Shown piece by piece: positions 18,564-27,920 of a stretch of 34,840 bases of DNA. The stretch is from an uncultured Hyphomicrobiales bacterium. Its GTDB lineage: Bacteria > Pseudomonadota > Alphaproteobacteria > Rhizobiales > Hyphomicrobiaceae. The stretch covers positions 1 to 34,840 of the forward strand of contig CADEFX010000012.1 in the NCBI GenBank assembly GCA_902826715.1. The letters are read 5' to 3'. The first letter of the stretch is position 1. Every line of letters begins with the position of its first letter. Both the position numbers and the translations under genes were made by a program. The notes beneath the pieces are model-generated. The model was not told the DNA's origin. It saw nothing but the letters and a program-made list of their open reading frames with translations, and ran no database searches.

Positions 18564-20470
18564 AGCTCGCTCCATCGCAAACAGCGGGAGCGACGGCCGT
18601 CACCCGCGTCGGCCAGGGCCGGGACTTCGACGCGGCACGCAGGTTGTGCCATGTCGCAGCGCGGCTCGAAGGGACAGCCCGGCGGCAGATTGAGCGGGCT
18701 CGGCACCTGCCCGCTGATGGCGCGCAACGGCGGCCGGTCCTGGCTGTCGAGAGCGGACACGCCGCTCTCGGGCATCGAGGCCAGCAGCCCCCGGGTATAG
18801 GGATGGCGCGGCCGCCGGAAGATGGCGCGCACGTCGCCTTCCTCCATGATGCGGCCGGCATAGAGCACGATCACGCGATCGGCCAGCTCGGCGACGATGC
18901 CGAGGTTGTGCGTGATGAACATCATGCTGAGCGGCCGCTGCGGATCCTTGCCGAGGGCGCGCAGCAGGTCGAGGATCTGCGCCTGGATGGTGACGTCGAG
19001 GGCGGTGGTTGGCTCGTCGGCAATGAGCAGCACAGGGTCGCAGGCCAGCGCCATGGCGATCATGGCGCGCTGGCGCATGCCGCCGGAGAGCTGGTGCGGG
19101 AAGTCGTCGACGCGGCGCCCGGCATCGGGGATGCCCACCTGCTCGAGCAGGCGCACCGCCTCGGCACGGACCTTGTTGCTGGGCAGGGCGCGGTGGCGGC
19201 GGATGGCCTCGCCGATCTGCTCGCCGACCGAGTAGACCGGATTGAGGCTCGTCATCGGCTCCTGAAAGATCATGGCGATCTCGTTGCCGCGCACGCCCTG
19301 CATCCCGTAATCGTCGAGCTGCACGAGGTCGCGACGCGTGCCGTCGCGGCCGGTGAACAGGATCGAGCCGGCGGTGATGCGGCCTGCGGGCTTTGGGACA
19401 AGGCCGAGGATCGACAGCCCGGTCATCGATTTGCCGGAGCCCGACTCGCCGACGACCGCAACCGTTTCGCCGTGCCTGATCGCAAACGACACGCCGGCCA
19501 CCGCTGTGAACGGTCCGTCGACCGTGTCAAAGCACGTCTCCAGCTCGCGCACGTCGATGAGCGGCGTGGCATCGGTTGCGGGCGGCACCGTTGCTGTGCC
19601 GCGCGGACGGATCAGCGCACCGATGAGCGTGGTATGTGGGGCGAGCGCCGTGAGGCGTGGATCGAAGGCGTCGCGCAGGGCGTCGCAGAGGCGGTTTACG
19701 GCCAGGATAGTCAGCACGAGCGCAGCGCACGGCCAGAGCAGCAGCAGCCAGTTCTGCTCCATGGTGGCGCGGGCGCCGCGGATCATGAGGCCCCACGACG
19801 GTGTGGGCGGCACGACGCCGAGGCCCAGAAAGCTCAGACCGGACTCGATGACGATGGCTGCGCCGACCGTCAGCGAGAACTGCACCAGGATCGGCGGGAA
19901 GACGTTGGGCAGGATCGTGCGGCTGAGGACGCGCAACGGCGTGGCGCCGGAGGCGCGCGCCGCCTCCACGTATTCGAGGTGGCGCGCCGACAGCACCTCG
20001 CCGAAGGTCACGCGCGCATAGCCCGGCGCATAGAGAATCGAGAGTGCGAAGATGAGCGTCCCGGCTCCGGGGCCGGCGAGGGTGACGATGAGAAGCGCCA
20101 GCAGAATGGGCGGGAAGGAGAGGATGACATCGGTGAGACGCACGGTGAGCAACTCTGCGATGCCGCCGAAGTAGCCGCCGATCAGGCCGATCGAAACGCC
20201 GATGAGGCCGCCGATCAGCGCCGACATCAGGGCTACGGCCAGCGACGCGCGTGCACCCCACAGCAGACGCGAGAGCACGTCACGCCCGAACTCGTCCTGG
20301 CCGAGCCAATGCTGTGCGGAAGGCGCCGTGAGACGAGCGCCGACGTCCATGCGCACAGGGTCATAGGGAGCGATGAGGGGCGCCAGCAGTGCCAGTAGGA
20401 TCAGGAGAGCAACGAACGCCAGCGGCCAGCCGATCCGGCGCCAGGGAAGTTGGGCGAGGCTTCCCAGCAT
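18560..20470 (-). CDS. Fused peptide ABC transporter permease and ATP-binding protein (OppC-OppD fusion)
   Basis: One 636-residue chain joins two subunits that are usually separate. Residues 1-270 are an OppC-type permease with about six membrane segments, the [18 protein letters not shown] start and an EAA loop ([16 protein letters not shown]). After a linker of about 35 residues, residues 305-636 form an OppD-type ATPase: Walker A GESGSGKS at 341-348, signature LSGGMRQR at 461-468, Walker B LLIADEP at 481-487, switch H521, and a C-terminal cysteine-bearing oligopeptide domain. The frame is continuous, with no internal stop. The start lies four bases after the oppB-like stop. Such fusions occur in other rhizobia-type bacteria. 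Confidence 0.94.
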   Translation of the reverse strand: MLGSLAQLPWRRIGWPLAFVALLILLALLAPLIAPYDPVRMDVGARLTAPSAQHWLGQDEFGRDVLSRLLWGARASLAVALMSALIGGLIGVSIGLIGGYFGGIAELLTVRLTDVILSFPPILLALLIVTLAGPGAGTLIFALSILYAPGYARVTFGEVLSARHLEYVEAARASGATPLRVLSRTILPNVFPPILVQFSLTVGAAIVIESGLSFLGLGVVPPTPSWGLMIRGARATMEQNWLLLLWPCAALVLTILAVNRLCDALRDAFDPRLTALAPHTTLIGALIRPRGTATVPPATDATPLIDVRELETCFDTVDGPFTAVAGVSFAIRHGETVAVVGESGSGKSMTGLSILGLVPKPAGRITAGSILFTGRDGTRRDLVQLDDYGMQGVRGNEIAMIFQEPMTSLNPVYSVGEQIGEAIRRHRALPSNKVRAEAVRLLEQVGIPDAGRRVDDFPHQLSGGMRQRAMIAMALACDPVLLIADEPTTALDVTIQAQILDLLRALGKDPQRPLSMMFITHNLGIVAELADRVIVLYAGRIMEEGDVRAIFRRPRHPYTRGLLASMPESGVSALDSQDRPPLRAISGQVPSPLNLPPGCPFEPRCDMAQPACRVEVPALADAGDGRRSRCLRWSEL

Positions 20471-20474
20471 CCGG

Positions 20475-21425
20475 TCACCCGTGCCGCACGCGCGGATCGA
20501 GCACCGCGTAGAGAAGATCGACGGCGAGGTTCAGCAGCACGAAGAGGGCACAGATCACGAGCACGATGCCTTGGACTTCCGGATAGTCGCGCTGTTCCAC
20601 GGCGCGCACGAGGAAGCCAGACAGACCGGGCCAGTTGAAGACGTACTCCACGAGCACGGTGCCGCCAAGCAGCGTGCCCATATGCAACCCGACGACGGTG
20701 AGGACCGGGCCCAACGCATTGCGCACAACGTGTTTGCGGATGACCTGGTTCTCGGGGAGGCCTTTGGCGCGTGCGGTGCGCACCCAATCGCGGCTCTGCA
20801 TCTCGAGCGTCGTCGTGCGCACCATGCGGAACACGACGGCCGACAAGCCCAAGGCAATGGTGATCGCCGGCATCAGCAGAATCTTGAGATGCGTGAACGG
20901 GTCCGTGGTGAAGGGAGTGAAGCCGCCCGCCGGCACCCATCTCAGCTTCTGCGCGAACACCAGCACCAGCAGCGTGCCGATCACGAACACCGGCACCGAC
21001 ATGAGGAAGCTCGACAGCGTGGACAGTGCCCGGTCGAGGGGGCGGCCGCGGCGGAGTGCGGCAGCGACCCCCAAGGGCAGACCGATCAGGATCGAAAGGA
21101 TCGTTGCCGCGATTACCAGCTCCAGCGTGCGCGGCAGACGGCGCACGATCTCCTCCATCACCGGCCGGTCGTCCTGCATGGAATTGCCGAGATCGAAGCG
21201 CGCGAGGCCGCGCAGGAAGGCGCCGTACTGCTCCAGCATCGGCTTTTCGAGGCCCAGGCGTTCACGCAGCTCTGCCACCGCTGCCGGATCGGGTGCGACA
21301 CCGCCGCTCGACAATAGCATCTCGGCTGGATCGCCAGGGATGAGGCGCAGCACGGCGAAGATGAGGGTCGCCACCAGCCAGATGAGGACGAGCGATACAC
21401 CAAGGCGGCGGAGCAGGTAGGCCAT
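20475..21425 (-). CDS. Peptide ABC transporter permease (OppB/DppB-like)
   Basis: This is the first membrane subunit of the peptide-type importer. The 316-residue product begins MAYLLRRLGVSLVLIWLVAT and has six predicted membrane segments, the family extracytoplasmic loop containing RLIPGDPAEML and LGNSM, and an EAA loop (RTARAKGLPENQVIRKHVVR). The frame is open upstream to 21491, but those 22 residues are polar and come from the repeat region, so the ATG at 21425 is preferred. No strong Shine-Dalgarno is visible. The fused OppC-OppD gene follows directly. Confidence 0.93.
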   Translation of the reverse strand: MAYLLRRLGVSLVLIWLVATLIFAVLRLIPGDPAEMLLSSGGVAPDPAAVAELRERLGLEKPMLEQYGAFLRGLARFDLGNSMQDDRPVMEEIVRRLPRTLELVIAATILSILIGLPLGVAAALRRGRPLDRALSTLSSFLMSVPVFVIGTLLVLVFAQKLRWVPAGGFTPFTTDPFTHLKILLMPAITIALGLSAVVFRMVRTTTLEMQSRDWVRTARAKGLPENQVIRKHVVRNALGPVLTVVGLHMGTLLGGTVLVEYVFNWPGLSGFLVRAVEQRDYPEVQGIVLVICALFVLLNLAVDLLYAVLDPRVRHG

Positions 21426-21462
21426 GCAGGTACCGGGGTTGCTCGTTAGGAAAACAGAGCGT

Positions 21463-21604
21463 CCTCTCTCCCCATGCCCACTATCCGGCATGGGGAGAGG
21501 GTTAGGGTTAGGGGCAGGTTCTTGTTCTGAGTATGGTGCGGCCCCTCACCGCACGCTGGCGGCATGTCTGCGACATGACCCTCTCCCCGCTTGCGGGGAG
21601 AGGG
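21463..21604. repeat. Dispersed palindromic repeat cluster between the binding-protein and permease genes
   Basis: Two strong hairpins share the CTCTCCCC/GGGGAGAG arm. The first pairs 21466-21478 with 21487-21499. The second pairs 21579-21590 with 21593-21604 perfectly (12 bp) and lies five bases after the stop of the minus-strand binding-protein gene. Bases 21492-21515 and the interrupted complement at 21541-21588 form a larger inverted pair. Unit sequence and position match BIME/REP-type repeats widespread in GC-rich proteobacteria. It probably stabilises the binding-protein mRNA and reduces read-through to the permeases. Confidence 0.7.
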
Positions 21605-21609
21605 AGAAG

Positions 21610-23172
21610 TCACCCAAATGCCAGATCCTCAAGCGTGATGCCGGAGAAGAAGGTCAAGGCGCCCGGCAGGTTCTTGAAGCCTTTGCCGGACTTCTTGAGG
21701 CCGTAGCCCTGCGAGCGCCAGGCGAGGCCGACAAAGGCCGCGTCGGCGAGCGCAACGGTTTCGAGCTCGCGATAGATGGCCTTGCGCTTCTCCACGTCGA
21801 ATTCGGCGCGGCCTTTGTCCAGCAGCTCGTCCACCTTGGGATTGGAATAGCCGAACGAGCGCGCATACGAGGCCGTCTGCCCGCCGGCGAGCTGCGATGT
21901 CAACGCATCCGGATCGTTGAAGTCACCGGCCGTGCCATTGACGGAAAACTCGTACTGGCCGCGATTGCCGAGGTTCACGCGCGAGGCCCAATCGGGCACG
22001 GCGAGCGTCACCTCGATGCCGATGGGTTTGAGGCTTTGCTGAACGACCTCGGCTGCGTCCTTGTGCATGCCGTAGGTGCTGGTCGCAAGCAGCGTGGTCT
22101 TGAACCCGTTCGGCTGTCCGCCTTCGGTGAGCGCCTTCCTGGCCTTCTCCAGATTCATGCTCCAGTGATTGGCGCCGGACTCGTTCCAGTAGGGCGTGCC
22201 CTTGGCAAACGGAAGGCCGGCGAGCGGTGAGCCGCGGCCGAAGAACGCGGCCTTGACGATGTCGTCGCGGTTGATGGCGTAGGCGGCGGCCTCGCGCAGC
22301 TTGGCGTTGATGAAGGGCCCCTGCTGCATGTTGAAGACGAGATAGAGGAACGGGCCATCGAGCGTGTCGAGCGTGAGGTTGGGGTTTTTCTCTATCGCCG
22401 ACATATTCTGCCACGGGATGTATTCCGAAATGTCGACATCGCCGGATTCGAGCGCGGCCACCCGCAAGCTCTCATCCTGATAGGCGATGAAGCGCAGCTT
22501 CTTGGTTGCCGGCTTGCCCTTGCGATAGTAGCCGTCGAAGGCCTCGAGATCGATGCGCGTGCCGCGCTCCATGTCGGTGATGCGGTAGGGTCCGGCGCCG
22601 GCCGGATTGGCCTCCGTGGACTTGGGCGAGATGATCGGCATGTGCGGGCTGGCGAGAAGGTATGGCCATGTCGCCGACGGTTGCTTCATGACGAAGCGAA
22701 CGGTACGCGCGTCCGGGGTCTCGATTCTGTCGAGGAGGGCGTTGACGCGCGCGCGGAAATAGGCGGAAGACTTTTCATCCGCCATCATCGCGAAGCTTTT
22801 CTGGACGGCCTCGGCGTTGACCGGCTCGCCATCGTGAAATTTCGCGCCCTCGCGCAACGTGGCAACCCATGCCGTGGTGCCATCCTGCTTCCAAGATTCG
22901 GCGAGTTCGCCGCGCAACTCGCCCTTGGCATCGTAGCCCAAGAGCCCGCGCATCGTCTGCAGCTTGACTGTCACCGCCGCCGTGCCTGTGTTAGCCCAGG
23001 GCCGGAGCGAAGGCGGATAGCTCGACAGCGCGAAGACGATAGTGTCTTTCGCCTGCGCACGTGCCGGGCTCATCAACATGGGCCCTGCAAGCGCTGTGGC
23101 CGCCGCGCCCTGCATCAGCCGGCGGCGCGACACGAGATGGCGAGAAACTGTGTCGTTGGTGATGCGAGACAT
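21610..23172 (-). CDS. Peptide-type ABC transporter substrate-binding protein (SBP family 5)
   Basis: This periplasmic receptor would deliver the substrate to the OppB/OppCD/OppF importer. The 520-residue product has a Tat-type signal (SRRRLMQGAAATALAG, ending at SPARA), which suggests export in a folded state. The mature part shows the family 5 pattern: LAESWKQDG, LREGAKFHDGEPVNAEAV, AGAGPYRIT and KLREAAAYAINRDDIV. AAAGGA lies seven bases before the ATG. It stands 18 bases after hyuB, linking import with the hydantoinase-like enzymes. Family 5 proteins bind peptides, nickel, opines, glutathione and others, so ligand is open. Confidence 0.94.
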   Translation of the reverse strand: MSRITNDTVSRHLVSRRRLMQGAAATALAGPMLMSPARAQAKDTIVFALSSYPPSLRPWANTGTAAVTVKLQTMRGLLGYDAKGELRGELAESWKQDGTTAWVATLREGAKFHDGEPVNAEAVQKSFAMMADEKSSAYFRARVNALLDRIETPDARTVRFVMKQPSATWPYLLASPHMPIISPKSTEANPAGAGPYRITDMERGTRIDLEAFDGYYRKGKPATKKLRFIAYQDESLRVAALESGDVDISEYIPWQNMSAIEKNPNLTLDTLDGPFLYLVFNMQQGPFINAKLREAAAYAINRDDIVKAAFFGRGSPLAGLPFAKGTPYWNESGANHWSMNLEKARKALTEGGQPNGFKTTLLATSTYGMHKDAAEVVQQSLKPIGIEVTLAVPDWASRVNLGNRGQYEFSVNGTAGDFNDPDALTSQLAGGQTASYARSFGYSNPKVDELLDKGRAEFDVEKRKAIYRELETVALADAAFVGLAWRSQGYGLKKSGKGFKNLPGALTFFSGITLEDLAFG

Positions 23173-23190
23173 GACGGATCCTTTTGTTGT

Positions 23191-24858
23191 TCAGTCTGCG
23201 AGTTTGTATACGCTGCGTGCGGTGTCGATGGAGATGCGACTCTCGCGCAAGTCCTGGCGCACGGCATCGCGATCGCGCTTGGCGGGATCGCCGTAACCGC
23301 CGGCGCCGGGCGTGGTGATGTAGACGCGCTGGCCTGAGTGCAGCACGGCGCGTGCCTTGGCGGGAAACTGCACGCCGTCGTCGAAGTCGAAGCGGGCGCC
23401 GCCGCCGTCGTGTCCGCCGAATAATCCCCACGGTCCGGTCTTGAAGCGGGAGCCATGGATGTAGGTGCGGCACTCGTGGTCCTCGATGCGCACCTGGCGG
23501 AACAGGCCCATGCCGCCGCGATGCTTTCCGGCTCCGCCCGAGCCGTCGACCAGCTCGTAGCGCTCCAGCACGAGCGGATATTCGGTTTCCAGTGCCTCGA
23601 CCGGCAGGTTCGAGGTGTTGGTCAGATGCACGTGCACGCCGTCGAGGCCGTCCTTGGCCGCGCGCGCGCCGAAGCCGCCGCCGATGGTCTCGAGATAGAC
23701 GTAGAACTCACCCGTGCGCGGATTGACGCCGGTAAAGGTGGAATTGGTACAGGCGCCGTTGCAGGCCGCCACGATGCGATCGGGTAGCGCGGGGGCCAGG
23801 GCCCCGAATATGAGATCGACGACGCGCTGGCCCGTGTGCAGGCGCGAGTTCACGGCGGCCGGCGGGGCCGCATTGAGGATGGTGCCCTTCTCGGCGGTGA
23901 CGTGAATGGGCCGGAACAGGCCGGCGTTGGGCGGGATCTCGGGCCCGATCAATGTCTTGATGGCATAGTAGACGGTCGCCAGCAGGCCGGTTTCGACGAG
24001 ATTGATGCCGGCACGCACCTGCGGCGGAGCCTCGAAAACGAGGTGGATCTCGTCGTCCCTGACCTCGATGCGGGTCTTGAACGTAAGCGAGCCGTCGAGC
24101 TCGTTGCTCTCGTAGACGTCCTCGAACGTATAGACGCCGGAGGGAATGGTGCGGATGCCCGCGCGAGTGAGACGTTCCGCGTAGTCGAGAAGCGCATCGC
24201 CGGCCGCCAGCAGCAGATCCTTGCCGTAGCGCTCGCAGAGGTGCTTGAAACGCTCGACGCCCTGACGGTTGGCTGCCATCTGTGCGCGCAAATCATTCAG
24301 GCGCTCGCGCGGCACCTGCAAGTTGAGCAATACGAGATCGAGGATGTCCTGTACCAGCTTGCCTTCGCGGTAGAGCCGCACCGGCGGAATGCGAATGCCT
24401 TCCTGGAAGATGTGCGCATGGCTGCGGTCGACGAAATCGGCGTGATGGGCGGTGTTGGTGGCCCAGGCCACAAGCTCACCCTTGTAGAAGATGGGCTCTG
24501 CAAGAACGATATCGGGCAGATGTGTGCCACCACCGGTATACGCGTCGTTCCCCATGAAGACGTCGCCTTCGCGGATCTCCCTCATGTCGAAGCGCTTGGC
24601 GATCTCGTCGACCACGCCGATCAGCGAGCCCAGATGGATTGGGATGTGCGACGCCTGGCACAGCGTCCGGCCCTTGGCGTCGAACAGGCACGTCGAGCTG
24701 TCGCGCCGCTCCTTGATGTTGGTCGAGTAGGAGGCGCGCACCAGCGTCTCGCCCATCTCCTCGACGATGGAGGCAAGCGCGTTGCCGATGACCTCGACGG
24801 TGATGGGATCGATCGGTCCGGAGAAGGCCGTCTTGGGAGCAGAAACAACCGCGCTCAT
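23191..24858 (-). CDS. hyuB: Hydantoinase B/oxoprolinase family protein
   Basis: HyuB-type subunits work with HyuA in ATP-dependent opening of hydantoin or 5-oxoproline rings, and related pairs carboxylate ketones. The 555-residue product is of normal length. It carries the N-terminal DPITVEVIGNALASIVEEMGE (in parts) and STNIKERRDSSTCLFD. Then come the histidine-containing segments HLPDIVL and TAHHADFVDRS, the GGGFGARAAKDGLDGVHVH region, and the terminal TPGAGGYGDP motif. It begins six bases after the hyuA stop with a GAGGG ribosome site inside the end of hyuA. Substrate cannot be told from sequence. Confidence 0.93.
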   Translation of the reverse strand: MSAVVSAPKTAFSGPIDPITVEVIGNALASIVEEMGETLVRASYSTNIKERRDSSTCLFDAKGRTLCQASHIPIHLGSLIGVVDEIAKRFDMREIREGDVFMGNDAYTGGGTHLPDIVLAEPIFYKGELVAWATNTAHHADFVDRSHAHIFQEGIRIPPVRLYREGKLVQDILDLVLLNLQVPRERLNDLRAQMAANRQGVERFKHLCERYGKDLLLAAGDALLDYAERLTRAGIRTIPSGVYTFEDVYESNELDGSLTFKTRIEVRDDEIHLVFEAPPQVRAGINLVETGLLATVYYAIKTLIGPEIPPNAGLFRPIHVTAEKGTILNAAPPAAVNSRLHTGQRVVDLIFGALAPALPDRIVAACNGACTNSTFTGVNPRTGEFYVYLETIGGGFGARAAKDGLDGVHVHLTNTSNLPVEALETEYPLVLERYELVDGSGGAGKHRGGMGLFRQVRIEDHECRTYIHGSRFKTGPWGLFGGHDGGGARFDFDDGVQFPAKARAVLHSGQRVYITTPGAGGYGDPAKRDRDAVRQDLRESRISIDTARSVYKLAD

Positions 24859-24864
24859 CGCTGT

Positions 24865-26919
24865 CTAGCCCTCGACGATGATGTTCAGGTAGGGATCGAC
24901 GGCTGCCGTCTGCCCCGGAAGAACCACGGTGGTGGCGTCCATCTGCTCGACGATGGCAGGGCCGGTAATGCGATGTCCCGGGCCCAGCTTCTCGCGATCG
25001 TAAACCGGGCAGGAAACGAAGCTGGACGCCTCGGCCAGCCACACATCGCGCCTGGCCATGAGGGCCGTGTCCAGCGGCGTGGTCGCAGCAGGCTGGTCCC
25101 GAAGCTCGGCCTGACGCACCGCGCCCGTCGCTTCGATGCGGAAGGTCACCGCCTGCATCGGCTCCTCCGGCGCGATGTAGCCATACATTTGCTTGTGGGC
25201 CTGCTCGAAGCTTTCGCGCAGAGCACCGAGCAGAGCTTCGCCATCCAGGTTGTCCGGCATCGCGATTGGCAGCTCGTAGTTCTGTCCGGCGTAGCGCATG
25301 TCGATGGTGCGGCTCATGCGACGGTCATTGGCGGGGATGTTTTCTGCCGTGAACCAAGCTTGCGCCCGCCTGTCGAGATCTGAGAACACCTCCGCCATGG
25401 CGCCAAGCGTATCCGGTGTCACCGGCATCAGGCGTGTCTGCGCATAGTTGGTCTGCAGGTCCGTCATCAGCAGGCCGAGGGCGCACAGGATGCCTGGATT
25501 GCGCGGCACCAGCACGCGTGGAATTTCCAGCTCGCGTGCGAGGCGTGCGGAGTGCAGTGGACCAGCGCCGCCGAACGCGACGAGCGTGTACTCGCGCGGG
25601 TCGTGCCCGCGCTGCACCGACACGAGGCGGATCGCCTTTGCCATGTTGGCCGTGACGACGCTGAGGATGCCCTGTGCCGTCGCCATGACGTCGAGCCCCA
25701 GGCGCCCGGCCAGCTCGCTGACGGCGGCCTTTGCTTTCGCCTGATCGATCTTCATGCGGCCGCCGAGCAGATACTGCGGATTGAGCGTCTGCAGCACCAC
25801 GTTGGCGTCGGTGACCGTAGGCTCGATGTTGCCGAGGCCATAGCACACGGGTCCAGGCGCACCGCCAGCGCTGCGGGGGCCGACCTTCAGGTGCCCACCA
25901 GCATCGAGATAGGCGATGGAGCCGCCGCCGGCACCCACCGTATGGATGTCGAGCATCGGCGTCTTCAGCGGATAGCCGTGCACCTCCATCTCGCCGGCGA
26001 GTTTCGGCCGGCCGTTCTCGATGAGGGCAACGTCCGTTGACGTGCCGCCCATGTCGAAGGTGATAATGTTGGGAAAGCCCGACAGTGCGCCGACCTTCAT
26101 GGCGCCAACGACACCTGTGGCAGGACCCGACAGCACCGTCCGCACGGCGTGATCGCGGGCGGTGGCAAACGACATGACGCCGCCGTTCGATTGCGTGATG
26201 TGTCTTGGCCCTTTGAGGCCGGCTTCGTCGAGGCGCGGCCCGAGGCGCTCGATGTATTTGGCCATAACGGGGCCGAGGTAGGCATTGACGACAGCGGTGG
26301 ACAGCCGCTCGAACTCGCGGAACTCCGGCGCGACCTCATGCGAGCAGGTGACGAAGGCGTCGGGAAATTCCTCGGCCAGAATCTCGCGCACGCGCGCCTC
26401 GTGACGCGCATCGATGTACGAGTAGAGGAACGTCACGGCGACTGATTGCACGCCTGCTGCCTTCAAGTCGCGCGCGGCCGCCCGCACCGCGTCTTCATCG
26501 AGCGGCTTCTCGACACGGCCGTCGTGGCGCAGGCGCTCAGGCACTTCCTTCCTGAGATCGCGGGTGACGAGGACGGCCGGCTTATCGCATTGCAGATCGT
26601 AAAGATGGGGCCGCCGCTGCCGGCCGATCTCCAGCAGATCACGAAAGCCGTCCGTCGTAATGAGGCCGGTCTTAACACCGCGATGCTGGATCAGCGCGTT
26701 GGTCGCGACGGTCGTGCCGTGGCCAAAGGAGATCACATCCTTGGCGGTCGCGCCGGCGGACTTCTCCAAGCCTTCCGTCACGCCGCCGGCGATGGCGCGG
26801 GACGGATCATCCGGCGTGCTTGGAACCTTCCACACGCGAATGGCTCCGCCGTCGGCCTCAACGAGGCAGATGTCAGTGAATGTGCCGCCTGAATCGACGC
26901 CGACGCGCCACCCTGTCAT
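24865..26919 (-). CDS. hyuA: Hydantoinase A/oxoprolinase family protein
   Basis: HyuA is the ATP-binding subunit of the hydantoinase/oxoprolinase/acetone-carboxylase group, with an acetate-kinase-like fold. The 684-residue product shows the phosphate motif DSGGTFTD at residues 9-16, the HGTTVATNAL segment near 68, the second phosphate motif FDMGGTSTDVAL near 290, VGAGGGSIA, and FGGAGPLH. An AGGAG lies ten bases before the ATG. It is the first gene of the minus-strand module and a consensus-like -35 element lies upstream. Oxoproline, hydantoins or another lactam/ketone are all possible substrates. Confidence 0.94.
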   Translation of the reverse strand: MTGWRVGVDSGGTFTDICLVEADGGAIRVWKVPSTPDDPSRAIAGGVTEGLEKSAGATAKDVISFGHGTTVATNALIQHRGVKTGLITTDGFRDLLEIGRQRRPHLYDLQCDKPAVLVTRDLRKEVPERLRHDGRVEKPLDEDAVRAAARDLKAAGVQSVAVTFLYSYIDARHEARVREILAEEFPDAFVTCSHEVAPEFREFERLSTAVVNAYLGPVMAKYIERLGPRLDEAGLKGPRHITQSNGGVMSFATARDHAVRTVLSGPATGVVGAMKVGALSGFPNIITFDMGGTSTDVALIENGRPKLAGEMEVHGYPLKTPMLDIHTVGAGGGSIAYLDAGGHLKVGPRSAGGAPGPVCYGLGNIEPTVTDANVVLQTLNPQYLLGGRMKIDQAKAKAAVSELAGRLGLDVMATAQGILSVVTANMAKAIRLVSVQRGHDPREYTLVAFGGAGPLHSARLARELEIPRVLVPRNPGILCALGLLMTDLQTNYAQTRLMPVTPDTLGAMAEVFSDLDRRAQAWFTAENIPANDRRMSRTIDMRYAGQNYELPIAMPDNLDGEALLGALRESFEQAHKQMYGYIAPEEPMQAVTFRIEATGAVRQAELRDQPAATTPLDTALMARRDVWLAEASSFVSCPVYDREKLGPGHRITGPAIVEQMDATTVVLPGQTAAVDPYLNIIVEG

Positions 26920-26983
26920 GCCGTCATGTCTCCTAGCGCGTCCGTGCGGTTATGTATCACTTTCGATCGAGGTTAGCGCAGGT

Positions 26984-27012
26984 ATCCAAAGGCCCCGGCT
27001 GTGGCCTGTCAA
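26984..27012 (-). promoter_or_regulatory. hyuA: Possible promoter of the hyuAB-opp operon
   Basis: Reading the minus strand, a perfect TTGACA (27012-27007) is followed after 17 bases by TTGGAT (26989-26984), a weak -10 match. The hyuA start is 65 bases further on. It is the best candidate in the 234-base gap between the UPF0114 gene and hyuA, which holds no recognisable gene. Confidence 0.4.
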
Positions 27013-27153
27013 CACAGTATGGGGCGCCGGTGCGTGAGGAACGCCCTTGGCGACCGATTCCATGGTTTGACGATGGCAATTGCGCCCAATCCGCGGGCAC
27101 ACTGCCGTAAAGGGCGCAGGATGCCGCCTACAGTTCGGGCGGGCGTCGTGGGA

Positions 27154-27741
27154 TCAATCGTGCAGTGCGGCCGGGTGCGCCTGGGCCTTGTGGCTCACGC
27201 CCGTGTTGCCGCCGGATAGCCGGTCCACATAGGCGATGCCGACCGCCGACAGGATGAACGTCACGTGGATGATCGTCTGCCACATGATGCCTGCCTCGGT
27301 GTAGGTCGATGTCGGTTTGCCGAGATTGCCCGCTTCGATGAAGGTCCGCAGGAGGTGGATCGACGAGATGCCGATGATGGCCATGGCGAGCTTGATCTTC
27401 AGCACGCTGGCGTTGACGTGATCGAGCCATTCGGGCTGGTCGGGGTGCCCCTGCAGGCGCAGTCTTGACACGAACGTCTCGTAGCCGCCGACGATAACCA
27501 TCACGAGCAGGTTGGAGATCATGACGACGTCGATGAGGCCCAGGACGATCAGCATGATCTGCTGCTCCGAGACCGTCGCGGCGTGCGAGATCAGGTGCCA
27601 AAGCTCTTTCAGGAACAGGACAACATAAACGCCCTGGGCGACAATGAGGCCCAAATAGAGAGGAAGCTGCAACCATCGGGAGCCGAAAATGAGCTGAGGG
27701 ATGGGACGCAGCGGGCGCAGGGACGTGGATGTCTGTGTCAT
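27154..27741 (-). CDS. UPF0114 (YqhA/TIGR00645 family) membrane protein
   Basis: The family is an inner-membrane protein of uncertain function. The 195-residue product has four hydrophobic segments (about residues 25-45, 63-86, 114-132 and 150-170). It has the family features [16 protein letters not shown] near the N-terminus, [25 protein letters not shown] in the middle and [17 protein letters not shown] before the last segments (longer segments given in part). The ribosome-binding site is weak, and a TTGAAG/TATCTG pair just upstream could give a nearly leaderless mRNA. It stands alone between two operons, and context gives no functional hint. Confidence 0.88.
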   Translation of the reverse strand: MTQTSTSLRPLRPIPQLIFGSRWLQLPLYLGLIVAQGVYVVLFLKELWHLISHAATVSEQQIMLIVLGLIDVVMISNLLVMVIVGGYETFVSRLRLQGHPDQPEWLDHVNASVLKIKLAMAIIGISSIHLLRTFIEAGNLGKPTSTYTEAGIMWQTIIHVTFILSAVGIAYVDRLSGGNTGVSHKAQAHPAALHD

Positions 27742-27882
27742 GGTCCGGTCAGATACGGAGGGGGAGCCCGCACTTCAAGGCGTGGAGCCGCGACTTCTAG
27801 GGAAAGGACCCGAATGAGTCCAGCGGCGGGTGCTGCATGCGGCGCCACGTCAGCCTCGTATTGATACGGACCAATCTTCCCA

Positions 27883-27902
27883 GGCGTTCCCAGTAGGAAA
27901 CG
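27883..27902 (-). terminator. Hairpin downstream of the ThDP enzyme gene
   Basis: Bases 27883-27890 and 27895-27902 form an 8-bp stem (one G-U pair) with a four-base loop, 18 bases after the stop of the minus-strand gene. There is no T-run on the minus strand, so it may mark an RNA 3' end or processing site rather than a classical terminator. Confidence 0.35.
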
Positions 27903-27920
27903 CTGACATGGAGGCTGCCT

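Noticed and set aside
18644-20398. A 584-codon plus-strand open frame opposite the OppC-OppD gene
   Set aside because: It is antisense to a gene with clear ABC transporter motifs. The product is rich in Arg, Asp, His and Gln without any family feature, as expected from the mirror frame of GC-rich coding DNA.
18560-20470. OppC-OppD fusion as a possible frameshift artefact
   Set aside because: The frame is continuous through the linker and both halves are complete. An error would have to have removed a stop and a start exactly, and such fusions are known in related bacteria.
21501-21513. Two TTAGGG units resembling a telomere-type repeat
   Set aside because: There are only two copies, inside a palindromic dispersed repeat in a bacterial operon; they belong to the GGGGAGAGGGTTAGGG unit of that repeat.
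23836-25383. A 515-codon plus-strand open frame opposite hyuB and hyuA
   Set aside because: It crosses the hyuA-hyuB boundary antisense and shows only composition-driven residues; hyuA and hyuB are well supported on the other strand.
27001-27219. A small plus-strand open frame between hyuA and the UPF0114 gene
   Set aside because: It has no ribosome-binding site, runs into the antisense of the UPF0114 gene, and shows no recognisable features.
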